Positions 9,762 through 18,826 of a DNA stretch of 64,000 nt are shown here, piece by piece. Origin of the DNA: Burkholderia lata. GTDB lineage: Bacteria; Pseudomonadota; Gammaproteobacteria; Burkholderiales; Burkholderiaceae. The DNA is taken from the NCBI RefSeq assembly GCF_000012945.1, contig NC_007510.1, positions 744,001 through 808,000 of the forward strand, in the 5' to 3' direction. A model generated the notes under the pieces. It saw nothing but the letters and a program-made list of their open reading frames with translations. It was not told where the DNA came from and ran no database searches. The position numbers and the translations under genes are program-made. Position 1 is the first letter of the stretch. Each line of letters opens with the position of its first letter.

Positions 9762-9766
9762 GACGT

Positions 9767-10444
9767 TCAGAAGAGATCGAGGATGCGCCAGCCGCGGTTG
9801 CTTGCATGCGCACGCAGCGTGTCGTCAGGGTTGGTCGCGATCGGGTCGGTGACTTTCTCGAGCAACGGGATGTCGTTGTGCGAGTCGCTGTAGAAATAGG
9901 TGTGGGTGAAGTCGCTCCATTGCTTGCCGAGCGACGCGAGCCATGCTTCGGTGCGCACGATCTTGCCTTCGCGATAGCTCGGCGTGCCGGTCGGCCGGCC
10001 CGTGTACGGCGAATCGGGATGCCCGTCGGTCGTTTCGACTTCGCAGGCGATCAGCGTGTCGACGCCGAACGCGGAGGCGATCGGGCGCGTGATGAATTCG
10101 TTGGTTGCCGTCACGACGCAGCACAGGTCGCCAGCATCGAGGTGCTTGCGCACGAGCTCGAGCGCGGCGGGTGTCATTGCGGGCCGGATCACCTCGTGCA
10201 TGTACTGCTCGTGCCATTCGGCGAGCTGCGCGCGCGAATACTTCGCGAGCGGCGTGAGCATCGCCGTGAGGTACGCGTGGATGTCGAGCTTGCCGGCCTT
10301 GTAGTCGGCGAAGAACTGATCGTTCTGACGCGAGAAGCTTTCCGCGTCGACGATGCCGAGCTTCACCATGAAGCGGCCCCATTCGTGGTCGCTATCGGTC
10401 GTGATCAGCGTGTGATCGAGGTCAAAGAGTGCCAGATTAGTCAT
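9767..10444 (-). CDS. HAD-IB family hydrolase (SerB-like phosphatase)
   Basis: 225 residues. The N-terminal ALFDLDHTLITTDSD carries the nucleophile DxD of the HAD superfamily (DLDHT). VVTATNEFI supplies motif II, the lysine motif lies around YREGK, and FYSDSHNDIPLLE is the acidic motif IV. It belongs to the subclass IB (PSP-like) family. The substrate is unknown; many relatives act on small phosphomonoesters. It begins 11 bp after hda and ends 5 bp before pcnB, so it is an internal gene of the operon. The ATG is chosen because the family begins MTNLALFDLDHTL. Confidence 0.88.
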   Translation of the reverse strand: MTNLALFDLDHTLITTDSDHEWGRFMVKLGIVDAESFSRQNDQFFADYKAGKLDIHAYLTAMLTPLAKYSRAQLAEWHEQYMHEVIRPAMTPAALELVRKHLDAGDLCCVVTATNEFITRPIASAFGVDTLIACEVETTDGHPDSPYTGRPTGTPSYREGKIVRTEAWLASLGKQWSDFTHTYFYSDSHNDIPLLEKVTDPIATNPDDTLRAHASNRGWRILDLF

Positions 10445-10455
10445 GGAAGCGCATT

Positions 10456-11199
10456 TTACTCGAAGCGGTTCGGGCCCGTGCCCGGTGGTGTGATGTCGTC
10501 GCCGGGACGCGCCAGCATGCGGCGCAGCAACGGCAGCGTGACGGCGCGTTTCTGCTCGAGCGAAAAGCGGTCGAGCGCGTCGAGCAGCGCCATCAGGCTC
10601 GGCATGTCGCGGCGGAAATGGGTCAGCAGGTAGGCGGCGATGTCGTCGGTGAGCGCGATCCCGCGCTCCTTCGCCGCGAGCTTGAGCACGGCGATCTTGC
10701 CGGCGTCGGACGGCGGCGACAGGTGGAACACGAGCCCCCAGCCGAGGCGCGTGCGGAGATCCTCGCGCACGTCGAGCGCGAGCGGCGCCGCGGGCCCTGC
10801 CGCGACGAACGCGCTCGACGGGTGCGCGCGCACTTCGTTGAACAGGTTGAACAGCGCGACCTGCTGCGTGTCGCTCATCCGGTCGCAGTCGTCGATCGCG
10901 TAGATGCCGATGCGCGGGTCGAACGTGAACGCGCCGAGCGGGCTCTGCGGCGTCAGGTAGCGCGCATAGCCGTACGACGCATCGCTCACGAGCGCCTGCA
11001 GCAGGTGGGTGCGGCCGCAGCCGGGCTCGCCCCAGATGTAGAACGACCGATCCGGCACCGGGCCCGCCGCGAGCGCGAGGTCGAGCTTCTGCAGGCGCGA
11101 GATGAGCTCGTCGTTCTCCTCGTTCATGATGAAGTTGTCGAACGTGGCGGGCGGCGGCGTGCCGAGATCGAGCGTCAGTTGACGGGACACAACAGTCAC
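10456..11199 (-). CDS. hda: DnaA regulatory inactivator Hda
   Basis: About 247 residues from a GTG at 11199; a GTG at 11241 would add 14 residues, and neither has a clear Shine-Dalgarno. The N-terminal QLTLDL is a beta-clamp binding motif. An AAA+ domain follows with IWGEPGCGRTHLLQAL (Walker A), GIYAIDDCDRM (Walker B) and a lid region ending KRAVTLPLLRRML. It is homologous to DnaA domain III and lacks domain IV. With the DNA-loaded clamp it stimulates ATP hydrolysis by DnaA to limit re-initiation. It heads the minus-strand operon and is divergent from purM, as in other beta-proteobacteria. Confidence 0.9.
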   Translation of the reverse strand: MTVVSRQLTLDLGTPPPATFDNFIMNEENDELISRLQKLDLALAAGPVPDRSFYIWGEPGCGRTHLLQALVSDASYGYARYLTPQSPLGAFTFDPRIGIYAIDDCDRMSDTQQVALFNLFNEVRAHPSSAFVAAGPAAPLALDVREDLRTRLGWGLVFHLSPPSDAGKIAVLKLAAKERGIALTDDIAAYLLTHFRRDMPSLMALLDALDRFSLEQKRAVTLPLLRRMLARPGDDITPPGTGPNRFE

Positions 11200-11402
11200 A
11201 ATGCGGGTCGGTTGAAAATATGCGCGCCGTACGCCGGGCACGCGCCGGGAACTGCGTCTTCACGGGCTTCACGCGCGACCGCACGCACGGCGCCGCGCCG
11301 GTTTCGGCGCGGTTCGCTCGGCGATGAAAACGGGGACGTGTTGACCAAGATGCAATCCCTGACGATTCGGTGCTGGGAATTCCGGCCAACGGGCCGGCTT
11401 CG

Positions 11403-11421
11403 GGTAAAATCGCATTTTACC
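11403..11421. promoter_or_regulatory. perfect palindrome in the purM promoter region
   Basis: GGTAAAAT-CGC-ATTTTACC is an exact 8-bp inverted repeat with a 3-bp centre, ending 19 bp before the purM ATG in the purM/hda divergent region. TAAAAT inside it could act as a -10 box. It may be an operator for a repressor or a promoter-overlapping palindrome. No regulator is known from the sequence. Confidence 0.4.
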
Positions 11422-11440
11422 GACCTTCTCGCATTCCCCC

Positions 11441-12496
11441 ATGAATCCTCCGAAATCCGCTCCTGACGCTCAGGGTCTGTCCTATCGCGACGCAGGTGTC
11501 GACATCGACGCGGGCGACGCGCTCATCGACAAGATCAAGCCTTTTGCGAAGAAAACCCTGCGCGACGGCGTGCTCGGCGGCATCGGCGGGTTCGGCGCGC
11601 TGTTCGAAGTGCCGAAGAAGTACAAGGAGCCCGTGCTCGTGTCGGGTACCGACGGCGTGGGCACCAAGCTCAAGCTGGCGTTTCATCTGAACAAACACGA
11701 CACCGTCGGCCAGGATCTCGTCGCGATGAGCGTGAACGACATCCTCGTGCAGGGCGCCGAGCCGCTGTTCTTCCTCGACTACTTCGCGTGCGGCAAGCTC
11801 GACGTCGACACCGCGGCAACGGTCGTCAAGGGCATCGCGCAGGGTTGCGAACTGTCGGGCTGCGCGCTGATCGGCGGTGAAACGGCCGAAATGCCGGGCA
11901 TGTACCCGGACGGCGAATACGACCTGGCAGGCTTCGCGGTCGGCGCGGTCGAGAAGAGCAAGATCATCGACGGCAGCACGATCGCCGAAGGCGACGTGGT
12001 GCTGGGCCTCGCATCGAGCGGCATCCACTCGAACGGCTTCTCGCTCGTGCGCAAGATCATCGAGCGCGCGAACCCCGACCTGTCGGCCGATTTCCACGGC
12101 CGCTCGCTGGCCGACGCGCTGATGGCGCCGACCCGCATCTACGTGAAGCCGCTGCTCGCGCTGATGCAGAAGCTGACGGTGAAGGGCATGGCGCACATCA
12201 CGGGCGGCGGTCTCGTCGAGAACATTCCGCGCGTGCTGCGCGAAGGCCTCACCGCCGAGCTCGACCAGGACGCATGGCCGCTGCCGCCGCTGTTCAAGTG
12301 GCTGCAGGAGCACGGCGGTGTTGCCGATGCGGAAATGCACCGCGTGTTCAACTGCGGCATCGGCATGGCCGTGATCGTGTCGGCGGCCGATGCCGACGCA
12401 GCGATCGCCGACCTGACCGCCGCCGGCGAACAGGTGTGGAAGATCGGTACCGTGCGTGCGACCCGCGAAGGCGAGGCGCAGACGGTCGTGGTCTGA
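11441..12496 (+). CDS. purM: phosphoribosylformylglycinamidine cyclo-ligase (AIR synthetase)
   Basis: 351 residues, normal length. It opens with [20 protein letters not shown], contains [13 protein letters not shown] and [11 protein letters not shown] for ATP and substrate binding, and has [15 protein letters not shown] near the C-terminal third. It closes the imidazole ring to form AIR in purine synthesis. It stands alone, divergent from hda, and is followed by a strong terminator. Confidence 0.97.
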   Translation: MNPPKSAPDAQGLSYRDAGVDIDAGDALIDKIKPFAKKTLRDGVLGGIGGFGALFEVPKKYKEPVLVSGTDGVGTKLKLAFHLNKHDTVGQDLVAMSVNDILVQGAEPLFFLDYFACGKLDVDTAATVVKGIAQGCELSGCALIGGETAEMPGMYPDGEYDLAGFAVGAVEKSKIIDGSTIAEGDVVLGLASSGIHSNGFSLVRKIIERANPDLSADFHGRSLADALMAPTRIYVKPLLALMQKLTVKGMAHITGGGLVENIPRVLREGLTAELDQDAWPLPPLFKWLQEHGGVADAEMHRVFNCGIGMAVIVSAADADAAIADLTAAGEQVWKIGTVRATREGEAQTVVV

Positions 12497-12524
12497 CGCG
12501 CTGCCAGCAGCAGATGCAGCAAGG

Positions 12525-12560
12525 AAAGCCGCCCGGAGTCGATCCGGGCGGCTTTTTTTT
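12525..12560 (+). terminator. intrinsic terminator after purM
   Basis: AAAGCCGCCCGGA (12525-12537) pairs with TCCGGGCGGCTTT (12543-12555), a 13-bp stem with a 5-nt loop, followed by a run of eight T's. It starts 28 bp after the purM stop. Confidence 0.93.
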
Positions 12561-12608
12561 CGGGCGTTGCGTGGCATGCGGGCGCGCGCCGATGAAGGAG
12601 GGACGACG

Positions 12609-13004
12609 ATGACCGAAGACGAACGCGCAATCCGCGAGCTCGTGGACAACTGGTTCGTGTCGAGCCGCCGCGGTGATCTGGCAACCGTGCTCGACCTGAT
12701 CGCCGACGACGCGATCTTCATGGTGGCCGGCAAGCCGCCGTTCGACAAGGCGGCGTTTGCGGCCGCGTCGCGTGACGCGAATGCCGGGGGCGGCAACGCG
12801 CCGCAGATCGACGGCCGCTACCGGATCGACGAGTTGCGCGTGTTGGGCGACTGGGCGTACATGCGCAATTTCATCGAGATCGAGGCGACCCCGCCGGGCG
12901 GCGAGATGATCCGCCGGTCGGGCCATACGCTGACGATCTTCCGCAAGGCCGACGGCCGCTGGCAACTCGTGCGCGACGCGAATCTCGTGACGCTCGCGCA
13001 TTGA
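12609..13004 (+). CDS. SgcJ/EcaC-type NTF2-like (SnoaL/DUF4440) protein
   Basis: 131 residues in an NTF2-like fold. It opens with a helix (DERAIRELVDNWFVSSRRGDLATVLDLIADDAIFMV) that is typical of the SgcJ/EcaC family, and ends HTLTIFRKADGRWQLVRDANLVTL. The ATG at 12609 has a strong GAAGGAGGG site about 8 nt upstream, so longer upstream starts are rejected. Many members bind small hydrophobic ligands or isomerise polyketide-like molecules, and the role here is unknown. It lies directly after the purM terminator and converges on tetA with a 34-bp gap. Confidence 0.85.
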   Translation: MTEDERAIRELVDNWFVSSRRGDLATVLDLIADDAIFMVAGKPPFDKAAFAAASRDANAGGGNAPQIDGRYRIDELRVLGDWAYMRNFIEIEATPPGGEMIRRSGHTLTIFRKADGRWQLVRDANLVTLAH

Positions 13005-13038
13005 ATCCGGCGGTGGGCGTGGCGATACCCGCCGGCGC

Positions 13039-14232
13039 TCATGCAGACGGCCGTGTCGCGCCCGCTGGCCGCGCACCGGCCAGCAACGGCGGGACGAGCA
13101 GATAAAGCAGCGCGGCCGCGGCCCAGACGAGCCCCGGCCACGTCGCGCGTGTCGCCGCATAGGTCGCGGTGACGACCAGCGGCCCCGCGACGCCGATCAG
13201 GCTCGCCACGCTCGCGAGTGCGCCTTGCAGTTCGCCCTGGCGCGCATCGTCGACCTGTCGCGCGAGCATCGCCTGCAGGGCCGGCAGCGTCATCCCGCCC
13301 GCCGCGAACAGCGGCAGCAGCGCGAACGGCACCCACGCGGCGGTCGCGAATGCAATCGCCGCGAGCCCGAGCGCGTCGCCCGCGAGGCCCAGTGCGAGTG
13401 CGCGACGCTCGCCGAGCCGGGCGATCAGCGGACCGATCGCGAATGCCTGCGCGAGTGCGTGGCACGCGCCGTAGCCTGCCAGCGACAGCCCCGCGATCGG
13501 CGTCGACCAGCCGAAATGCTCCTGGCCGTACAGGATCCACAGCGTCGCGGGTGCCTGCGACACCAGCGCCACGATCACGTAAATGCCGATCAGCGGCGCG
13601 AGCGCCGGTGCGCCGCTCAGCCGGCGCAGGCTGGCGAACGGGTTGAGCGCGCCGACCGCATGGCCTTCGCGGGCCGAACGCGGCCGCGATTCCGGCAGCG
13701 CGCGCCAGACGAGCGCAAGGTTGAGCGCGTTGAGCACGGCGGCCGCGACGAACGGCGCGCGCACATGCAGCGCGCCGAGCAGGCCGCCGATCAACGGGCC
13801 CGCGATGAAGCCGATACCCATCATCGCGCCGAGCTGGCCGAAGCGTCGTGCGCGATCGGGCTCGGCGGTGACGTCGGTGACATAGGCCGTCGCGACCGCG
13901 ACGTTCGCGCCGGTGATGCCCGCGATCAGCCGCCCCACGTAAAGCCACGCGAGTGTCGGCGCGAGCGCCATCAGCAGGTAGTCGAGCGCGGCGCCCGCCA
14001 GCGACACGAGCAGGACGGGCCTGCGGCCGAAGCGGTCGCTCAGCGCGCCGAGCAGCGGCGCGCACAGGAACTGCGCGAACGCGTACAGCGCGAGCAGGAT
14101 CCCGTAATGGGTGTCGGTGCTGCCTGCGCTGGCGAGCGAGTGCAGCAGCCCCGGCAGGATCGGCATCACGATCCCGACGCCGATCGCGTCGAGCAGGACC
14201 GTGGCCAGGATGGCAATCAGGGACGGATTCAA
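13039..14232 (-). CDS. tetA: Tet(A)-type tetracycline efflux MFS transporter
   Basis: 397 residues with 12 predicted membrane helices. It has the opening ATVLLDAIGVGIVMPILPGLL and the MFS motif A GALSDRFGRRPVLL after helix 2, both characteristic of class A-C tetracycline/H+ antiporters. Also present are GRLIAGITGANVAVA and MMGIGFIAGPLIGGLLG. It would export a tetracycline-metal complex or a similar drug across the inner membrane. It is divergent from a TetR gene, with tet operators between them. The start codon is TTG at 14232, 7 bp from the first operator. DNA composition matches the chromosomal surroundings, so a recent transposon origin is not indicated. Confidence 0.9.
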   Translation of the reverse strand: MNPSLIAILATVLLDAIGVGIVMPILPGLLHSLASAGSTDTHYGILLALYAFAQFLCAPLLGALSDRFGRRPVLLVSLAGAALDYLLMALAPTLAWLYVGRLIAGITGANVAVATAYVTDVTAEPDRARRFGQLGAMMGIGFIAGPLIGGLLGALHVRAPFVAAAVLNALNLALVWRALPESRPRSAREGHAVGALNPFASLRRLSGAPALAPLIGIYVIVALVSQAPATLWILYGQEHFGWSTPIAGLSLAGYGACHALAQAFAIGPLIARLGERRALALGLAGDALGLAAIAFATAAWVPFALLPLFAAGGMTLPALQAMLARQVDDARQGELQGALASVASLIGVAGPLVVTATYAATRATWPGLVWAAAALLYLLVPPLLAGARPAGATRPSA

Positions 14233-14239
14233 GAGTGTG

Positions 14240-14258
14240 ACTCTATCGGTGATAGAGT
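14240..14258. promoter_or_regulatory. tet operator next to tetA
   Basis: ACTCTATCGGTGATAGAGT is a near-perfect palindrome that differs from Tn10 tetO1 (ACTCTATCATTGATAGAGT) only at the two central bases. It lies 7 bp upstream of the tetA TTG, so bound TetR would cover the start region and the divergent promoters. Confidence 0.92.
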
Positions 14259-14277
14259 GGCGATTATTCCACAGCTT

Positions 14278-14296
14278 TCCCTATCGGTGATAGAGA
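14278..14296. promoter_or_regulatory. tet operator overlapping the tetR start
   Basis: TCCCTATCGGTGATAGAGA differs from Tn10 tetO2 at a single central base. Its last base is the A of the tetR ATG. Repression of tetR itself is therefore expected, and there is no room for a normal ribosome site. Confidence 0.92.
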
Positions 14297-14928
14297 TGAA
14301 GGACACAGGGGCGCGGCTGACGCGCGACACGGTACTGCGCGCGGCGCTCGAACTGCTCGACGAAGTCGGCATCGACGGGCTGTCGACACGGAAGCTCGCC
14401 GAGCGGCTCGGCGTGCAGTCGCCGACGCTTTACTGGCATTTCCGGAACAAGGGCGAACTGCTCGACGCGATGGCCGAGGCGATCATGCTCGAGCGTCACG
14501 ATGCGTCGCTGCCGCGGCCGGGCGAAGCGTGGGATGCGTGGCTTTTAGACAACGCGCGCAGTTTCCGTCGCGCGCTGCTGGCCTATCGCGACGGCGCGCG
14601 CCTGCATGCCGGCACGCGGCCGCGCGCGCTGCATTTCAGCTCGATTGAACGCAAGGTTGCGCTGCTCGGCGACGCGGGTTTCGCGCCGGACGAGGCGGTC
14701 GACGTGATGTATGCGCTGGGCCGCTTCGTGGTCGGATGGGTGCTGGAAGAGCAGGCGGAATCAAGCGACGAAGCCGCTGCGCCGCTACCGGACGCGGCCG
14801 AGTACCCGTTGCTTGCCAAGGGCTGGGCCGCGCTGCGCGGGCGCAGCGGCGACGACGCGTTCGAGCGCGGCGTCGCGTGGATCGTAGACGGCGCCCGCGC
14901 GCGCCTGGCAGCGCGCGAGCGCGGCTGA
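14296..14928 (+). CDS. tetR: TetR tetracycline repressor
   Basis: 210 residues. The helix-turn-helix (about residues 28-47) reads GLSTRKLAERLGVQSPTLYWHF, close to the class B/D TetR reading head. The C-terminal drug-binding domain has SFRRALLAYRDGARLHAGTRP, as in TetR(B). It should bind the two flanking operators and release them on binding tetracycline-Mg. The ATG aligns with the N-terminus of Tn10 TetR, yet no Shine-Dalgarno is present because the operator occupies the leader. It ends 5 bp before the miaA stop on the opposite strand. Confidence 0.92.
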   Translation: MKDTGARLTRDTVLRAALELLDEVGIDGLSTRKLAERLGVQSPTLYWHFRNKGELLDAMAEAIMLERHDASLPRPGEAWDAWLLDNARSFRRALLAYRDGARLHAGTRPRALHFSSIERKVALLGDAGFAPDEAVDVMYALGRFVVGWVLEEQAESSDEAAAPLPDAAEYPLLAKGWAALRGRSGDDAFERGVAWIVDGARARLAARERG

Positions 14929-14933
14929 CGCGG

Positions 14934-15908
14934 TCAGCCCGGCGTGCTGCCGTCGAGCACGCGTTCGAGCGCGTCGAGTGCGCGGGCCGTCGAGTCCGGT
15001 GCGATGCAGTCGACGACGATCCGCTCCGGCATCGCGCGCAGCCAGGTGATCTGGCGCTTGCAGAGCTGGCGCGTCGCGAAGATGCCCTTGTCGCGCATCG
15101 TCCGGTAGTCGGTGTCGCCGTCGAGGAATTCCCACGCCTGCCGGTAGCCGACGCAGCGCATCGACGGCAGGTCGGGATGGAGGTCCTCGCGTCGGCGCAG
15201 TCGCTCGACTTCGTCGATGAAGCCTGCGTCTAGCATCGCGTCGAAGCGCTGTGCGATCCGTTTGTGCAGTACCGCGCGATCCGACGGTTCGAGCGCGACC
15301 GGCACGAAGCGGTAAGCGGCGGCCGCATCGTCCGTGCGGCGCGGCGCGGCGAGCAGTACCGACATCGGCTGCCCGCTCAGCATGAACACTTCGAGCGCCC
15401 GCTGGATCCGCTGCGAGTCGTTCGGCGCGAGCCGTGCGGCCGTGTCGGGATCGACTTGCGCGAGCCGCGCGTGCAGCGCGGGCCAGCCGTCACGCTCGGC
15501 TTCGGCATCGAGTGTCGCGCGCACATCCGGATCGGCGCCTGGCAGGTCGTTGAGCCCCTGCGTCAGCGCCTTGTAGTACAGCATCGTGCCGCCCGCGAGC
15601 AGCGGTGTGCGGCCACGCGCGGCGATCTCGCCGATCAGGCGCAGCGTGTCCGCGCGGAAGCTCGCGGCCGAATACGCGTCGGCCGGATCGATGATGTCGA
15701 TCAGGTGATGCGGCACGCTCGCGCGCTCGTCGCGCGAAGGCTTCGCGGTGCCGATATCCATGTCGCGGTAGACGAGCGCCGAATCGACGCTGACGATCTC
15801 GATCGGGCGGCGCGCGGCGAGCGCCAGCGCCGCGGCCGTCTTGCCCGATGCGGTGGGGCCGAGCAGGCAGGCGATCGTCGTCGGGCTGGCGTGCGGTGCC
15901 GCGCTCAT
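14934..15908 (-). CDS. miaA: tRNA dimethylallyltransferase
   Basis: 324 residues from the ATG overlapping the mutL stop (ATGA). The P-loop is [16 protein letters not shown], followed by [18 protein letters not shown] (substrate tRNA site) and [11 protein letters not shown] middle region has FMLSGQPMS, and the end has [10 protein letters not shown] and [14 protein letters not shown]. It adds the dimethylallyl group to A37 of tRNAs reading UNN codons. Overlap with mutL matches the usual mutL-miaA order. An upstream in-frame extension (to 15980) lies inside mutL and is not used. Confidence 0.96.
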   Translation of the reverse strand: MSAAPHASPTTIACLLGPTASGKTAAALALAARRPIEIVSVDSALVYRDMDIGTAKPSRDERASVPHHLIDIIDPADAYSAASFRADTLRLIGEIAARGRTPLLAGGTMLYYKALTQGLNDLPGADPDVRATLDAEAERDGWPALHARLAQVDPDTAARLAPNDSQRIQRALEVFMLSGQPMSVLLAAPRRTDDAAAAYRFVPVALEPSDRAVLHKRIAQRFDAMLDAGFIDEVERLRRREDLHPDLPSMRCVGYRQAWEFLDGDTDYRTMRDKGIFATRQLCKRQITWLRAMPERIVVDCIAPDSTARALDALERVLDGSTPG

Positions 15909-17890
15909 TGGCCGCGCATGAAGAGGCGGTCGAGATCGTTCAGCGTGAGCTGATACCACGTCGGCCGGCCGTGATTGCACTGGTCCGCGCGTTCGGTCGC
16001 CTCCATCTGCCGCAGCAGTGCATTCATCTCGTCGAGCGTCAGGCGCCGGTTCGCACGTACCGCGTGATGGCAGGCGAGCGTACCGAGCAGTTCGTGCTGA
16101 CGCTCGGTGAGCACGCGAGAGCCGCCGAACGCGTGAAGATCGGCGAGCACCGCGCGCGCGAGCGACTGCAGGTCGGCATCCTTCAGCAACGCCGGGACCG
16201 CGCGGATCGCGAGCGTCGTCGGCGACAGTACCGCCAGGTCGAAGCCGAGCGATTCGAGCGTGTCGCGTTCTTCCTCGACCGTGCCGATCTCGACCGGCGT
16301 GGCCGTCATGGAGATCGGCAGCAGCAGCGCCTGCACGGCGACCGAGCGGTCGGCAAGCGCGTTCTTGAACTGTTCGTACAGGATCCGCTCGTGGGCTGCG
16401 TGCATGTCGACGATCACGAGGCCGTGCGCGTTCTGCGCGAGCACGTAGATGCCGTGGATCTGGCCGAGCGCGAAGCCGAGCGGCTGCTCGTCGTGAGCAG
16501 TGGCCGCGATCGGCGAAGCCAGGAAGCCCGGCAGCGGCGCAAGCGGCGCGTCGGCCGAATCGCGGGCGATGGTCGTCGTGCCGTCCGGCGTGCCCGCGCC
16601 CGTGTCCTTGCGGCCGAACAGCGCGTCATAGAGCGCGAGCGGCTGCGCGACGGGCAGCGTGCCCTGGGTCATCCGCGCCTGGCGCATCCAGGTGTTGCCC
16701 GACGATGACGACGACGACGGCGAGAAGCCGCTGCCGCCGATCGCGTTGCCCTGCTGGCTCTGGCCGAGCGGGGTGTCCAGAAACGAAGCGGGCCCGCGCG
16801 GCGCCGGTGAGAGTTGCGCGGCATGGCCGCCCGCCGTGGTCTCCGGCGACGCGCCCGCGTGGCGCGCCAGCGCGCGCTGGACCGCATGGAAAACATATTG
16901 GTGGATCGAGCGCGAATCGCGGAAACGCACCTCGATCTTCGACGGGTGCACGTTCACGTCGACGGCTTCGGGCGGCAGGTCGAGGAACAGCACGTAAGAC
17001 GGGTAGCGGTCGCCGTGCAGCACGTCCTCATAGGCAGCGCGCACCGCGTGCGTCAGCAGCTTGTCGCGCACGAAGCGGCCGTTGACGAAGAAGTATTGCT
17101 GGTCGGCGCGCCCGCGGCTCGCGGTCGGCAGGCCTGCGCAGCCGTAGACCGCAAGCGGGCCGGCCTGCTCGTCGAGCGGCAGGTGCGCGGTCGCGAAGCT
17201 GTCGCCGAGGATTTTCGCGACGCGCTGCGCGGGCTCGGTCGCATTCCAGTGCTCGACCGCCTTGCCGTTGTGCAGTACCGAGATCGCGACGTCCGGCCGC
17301 GCGAGCGCTGCGCGGCGGATCATTTCCAGGCAGTGTCCGAACTCGGTCTGCTCGCTCTTCAGGAACTTGCGGCGCGCGGGCGTATTGAAGTACAGCTCGC
17401 GGACCTCGATCGTCGTGCCGGTCGAGCCGGCGGCGGGGGACAGCACGCCCGTCTGCGCGTCGATCTTCATCGCATGCGCGGCATCGGCCGTCCGGCTCGT
17501 GATCGACATCTCGGCGACCGACGCGATCGACGCCAGCGCTTCGCCGCGGAACCCGAGCGTGGCGACTGCCTCGAGTTCCTCGAGCGAGCGGATCTTGCTG
17601 GTCGCGTGGCGCATCAGCGCGAGCGCCAGCTCGTCCGGCGGAATCCCGCAGCCGTCGTCGGTGATCGAGATGCGCTTGACGCCGCCTTCTTCCAGCACGA
17701 TGCGCAGCGTGCTGGCGCCGGCGTCCATCGCGTTCTCGAGCAGCTCCTTGACGACCGACGCCGGGCGTTCGACGACCTCGCCGGCGGCGATCTGGCTGAT
17801 CAGCTGGTCGGGCAGGGGCTGGATCGCGCGCAGCGGGCGCGGAGCAGGGGCGGGCGCGGCGCCCGCCGCCGTTTCGGTGATATCGGACAT
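15905..17890 (-). CDS. mutL: DNA mismatch repair protein MutL
   Basis: 661 residues. The GHKL ATPase N-terminus has [31 protein letters not shown] and [10 protein letters not shown] long Ser/Pro/Ala linker covers about 340-470. The C-terminal domain has [13 protein letters not shown] (about 494-506) and CNHGRPT near the end, which together resemble the metal-binding endonuclease sites of MutL from species without MutH (DQHA-x2-E-x4-E and CPHGRP). Nicking activity is therefore plausible. The DMHA form replaces the usual Gln with Met, so activity is not certain. It is transcribed with miaA, which overlaps its stop. Confidence 0.96.
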   Translation of the reverse strand: MSDITETAAGAAPAPAPRPLRAIQPLPDQLISQIAAGEVVERPASVVKELLENAMDAGASTLRIVLEEGGVKRISITDDGCGIPPDELALALMRHATSKIRSLEELEAVATLGFRGEALASIASVAEMSITSRTADAAHAMKIDAQTGVLSPAAGSTGTTIEVRELYFNTPARRKFLKSEQTEFGHCLEMIRRAALARPDVAISVLHNGKAVEHWNATEPAQRVAKILGDSFATAHLPLDEQAGPLAVYGCAGLPTASRGRADQQYFFVNGRFVRDKLLTHAVRAAYEDVLHGDRYPSYVLFLDLPPEAVDVNVHPSKIEVRFRDSRSIHQYVFHAVQRALARHAGASPETTAGGHAAQLSPAPRGPASFLDTPLGQSQQGNAIGGSGFSPSSSSSSGNTWMRQARMTQGTLPVAQPLALYDALFGRKDTGAGTPDGTTTIARDSADAPLAPLPGFLASPIAATAHDEQPLGFALGQIHGIYVLAQNAHGLVIVDMHAAHERILYEQFKNALADRSVAVQALLLPISMTATPVEIGTVEEERDTLESLGFDLAVLSPTTLAIRAVPALLKDADLQSLARAVLADLHAFGGSRVLTERQHELLGTLACHHAVRANRRLTLDEMNALLRQMEATERADQCNHGRPTWYQLTLNDLDRLFMRGQ

Positions 17891-18063
17891 GGCCGAATTA
17901 TAGCGAGGCGGTGAATGCGTGCCGGGGCGACCGGCGGTTACGTTTTTTCACGGAGCCTTAAGGTAGTTTCGGTATCATGGGTTCGTTACACGCACCGCCT
18001 TGACCGGCGGGCGCTTCAGCCTTTTTCGGCCGTTCCGGCCCTTTCGCCATCGAGGAATCGCAT

Positions 18064-18747
18064 TTGGATACGCTGCTTCATTTCGTCAACCTTGTCCTGC
18101 ATATCGACGCTTTCCTCGGCGATTTCATCCGGCAGTACGGTGCGTGGGTCTATCTGGTGCTGTTCCTGATCGTGTTCTGCGAGACGGGGCTCGTCGTGTT
18201 CCCGTTCCTGCCCGGCGATTCGCTGCTGTTCATCGGCGGCGCGTTCGCGGCGACGGGCGAGATGAATGTCGGCCTGCTGATCGTGCTGCTGCTCGTCGCG
18301 GCGATTACCGGCAACACGGTGAACTACATGATCGGCCGCTGGGTCGGCCCGAAGGTGTTCAATACGCATATCCCGGTGCTCGAACGCTTCCTCGATCGCA
18401 CCGCGCTGCAGAAAACCCACTCGTTCTACGACAAGCACGGCGGCAAGACGATCGTGCTCGCGCGCTTCATCCCGGTCGTGCGTACGTTCGCGCCGTTCGT
18501 TGCGGGCGCGTCGTCGATGAGCGTCGCGCGCTTCCAGCTTTTCAACGTGATCGGTGCGCTGGTGTGGGTGCTGCTGCTCGTGCTGCTCGGCTATTTCTTC
18601 GGCAACATCCCGTTTATCCGCCAGTACCTGAACGTGATCGTGCTGGTCGGGATCGGCGCGGCGGTCGTGCCGGTCGCGCTCGGTGCGGTGTGGAAGCTGG
18701 TGCGCGGGCGGCAGTCGGATAATGCGCAGAAAACGGGCGGGCGTTGA
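18064..18747 (+). CDS. DedA family inner-membrane protein
   Basis: 227 residues starting at TTG with GAGGA upstream. Four to six hydrophobic helices and the DedA/SNARE-associated signatures are present: VFPFLPGDSLLFIGGAFAA, TGNTVNYMIGRWVGP, FYDKHGGKTIVLARFIPVVRTFAPFVAG. DedA proteins are undecaprenyl-phosphate or phospholipid flippases that affect membrane potential and drug resistance, and several Burkholderia DedA proteins are known to matter for colistin resistance. This protein's lipid is inferred only from the family. It is divergent from mutL and followed by a terminator. Confidence 0.92.
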   Translation: MDTLLHFVNLVLHIDAFLGDFIRQYGAWVYLVLFLIVFCETGLVVFPFLPGDSLLFIGGAFAATGEMNVGLLIVLLLVAAITGNTVNYMIGRWVGPKVFNTHIPVLERFLDRTALQKTHSFYDKHGGKTIVLARFIPVVRTFAPFVAGASSMSVARFQLFNVIGALVWVLLLVLLGYFFGNIPFIRQYLNVIVLVGIGAAVVPVALGAVWKLVRGRQSDNAQKTGGR

Positions 18748-18780
18748 GCGGGAGCGTTTCGTTTTCTTCGCGGTGCAATA

Positions 18781-18811
18781 AAAAAGCGTGGCAGGTGCCA
18801 CGCTTTTTTTT
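18781..18811. terminator. bidirectional terminator between the dedA and mscS genes
   Basis: AAAAAGCGTGGCA pairs with TGCCACGCTTTTT through a very short 2-nt loop (the real loop is probably 4 nt) and is flanked by A and T runs. It serves convergent dedA and mscS. Confidence 0.88.
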
Positions 18812-18826
18812 CGTCCGGTGCCGCCG

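Noticed and set aside
13005..13038. Terminator between the SnoaL-like gene and tetA
   Set aside because: The 34-bp gap contains no stem with a T-run.
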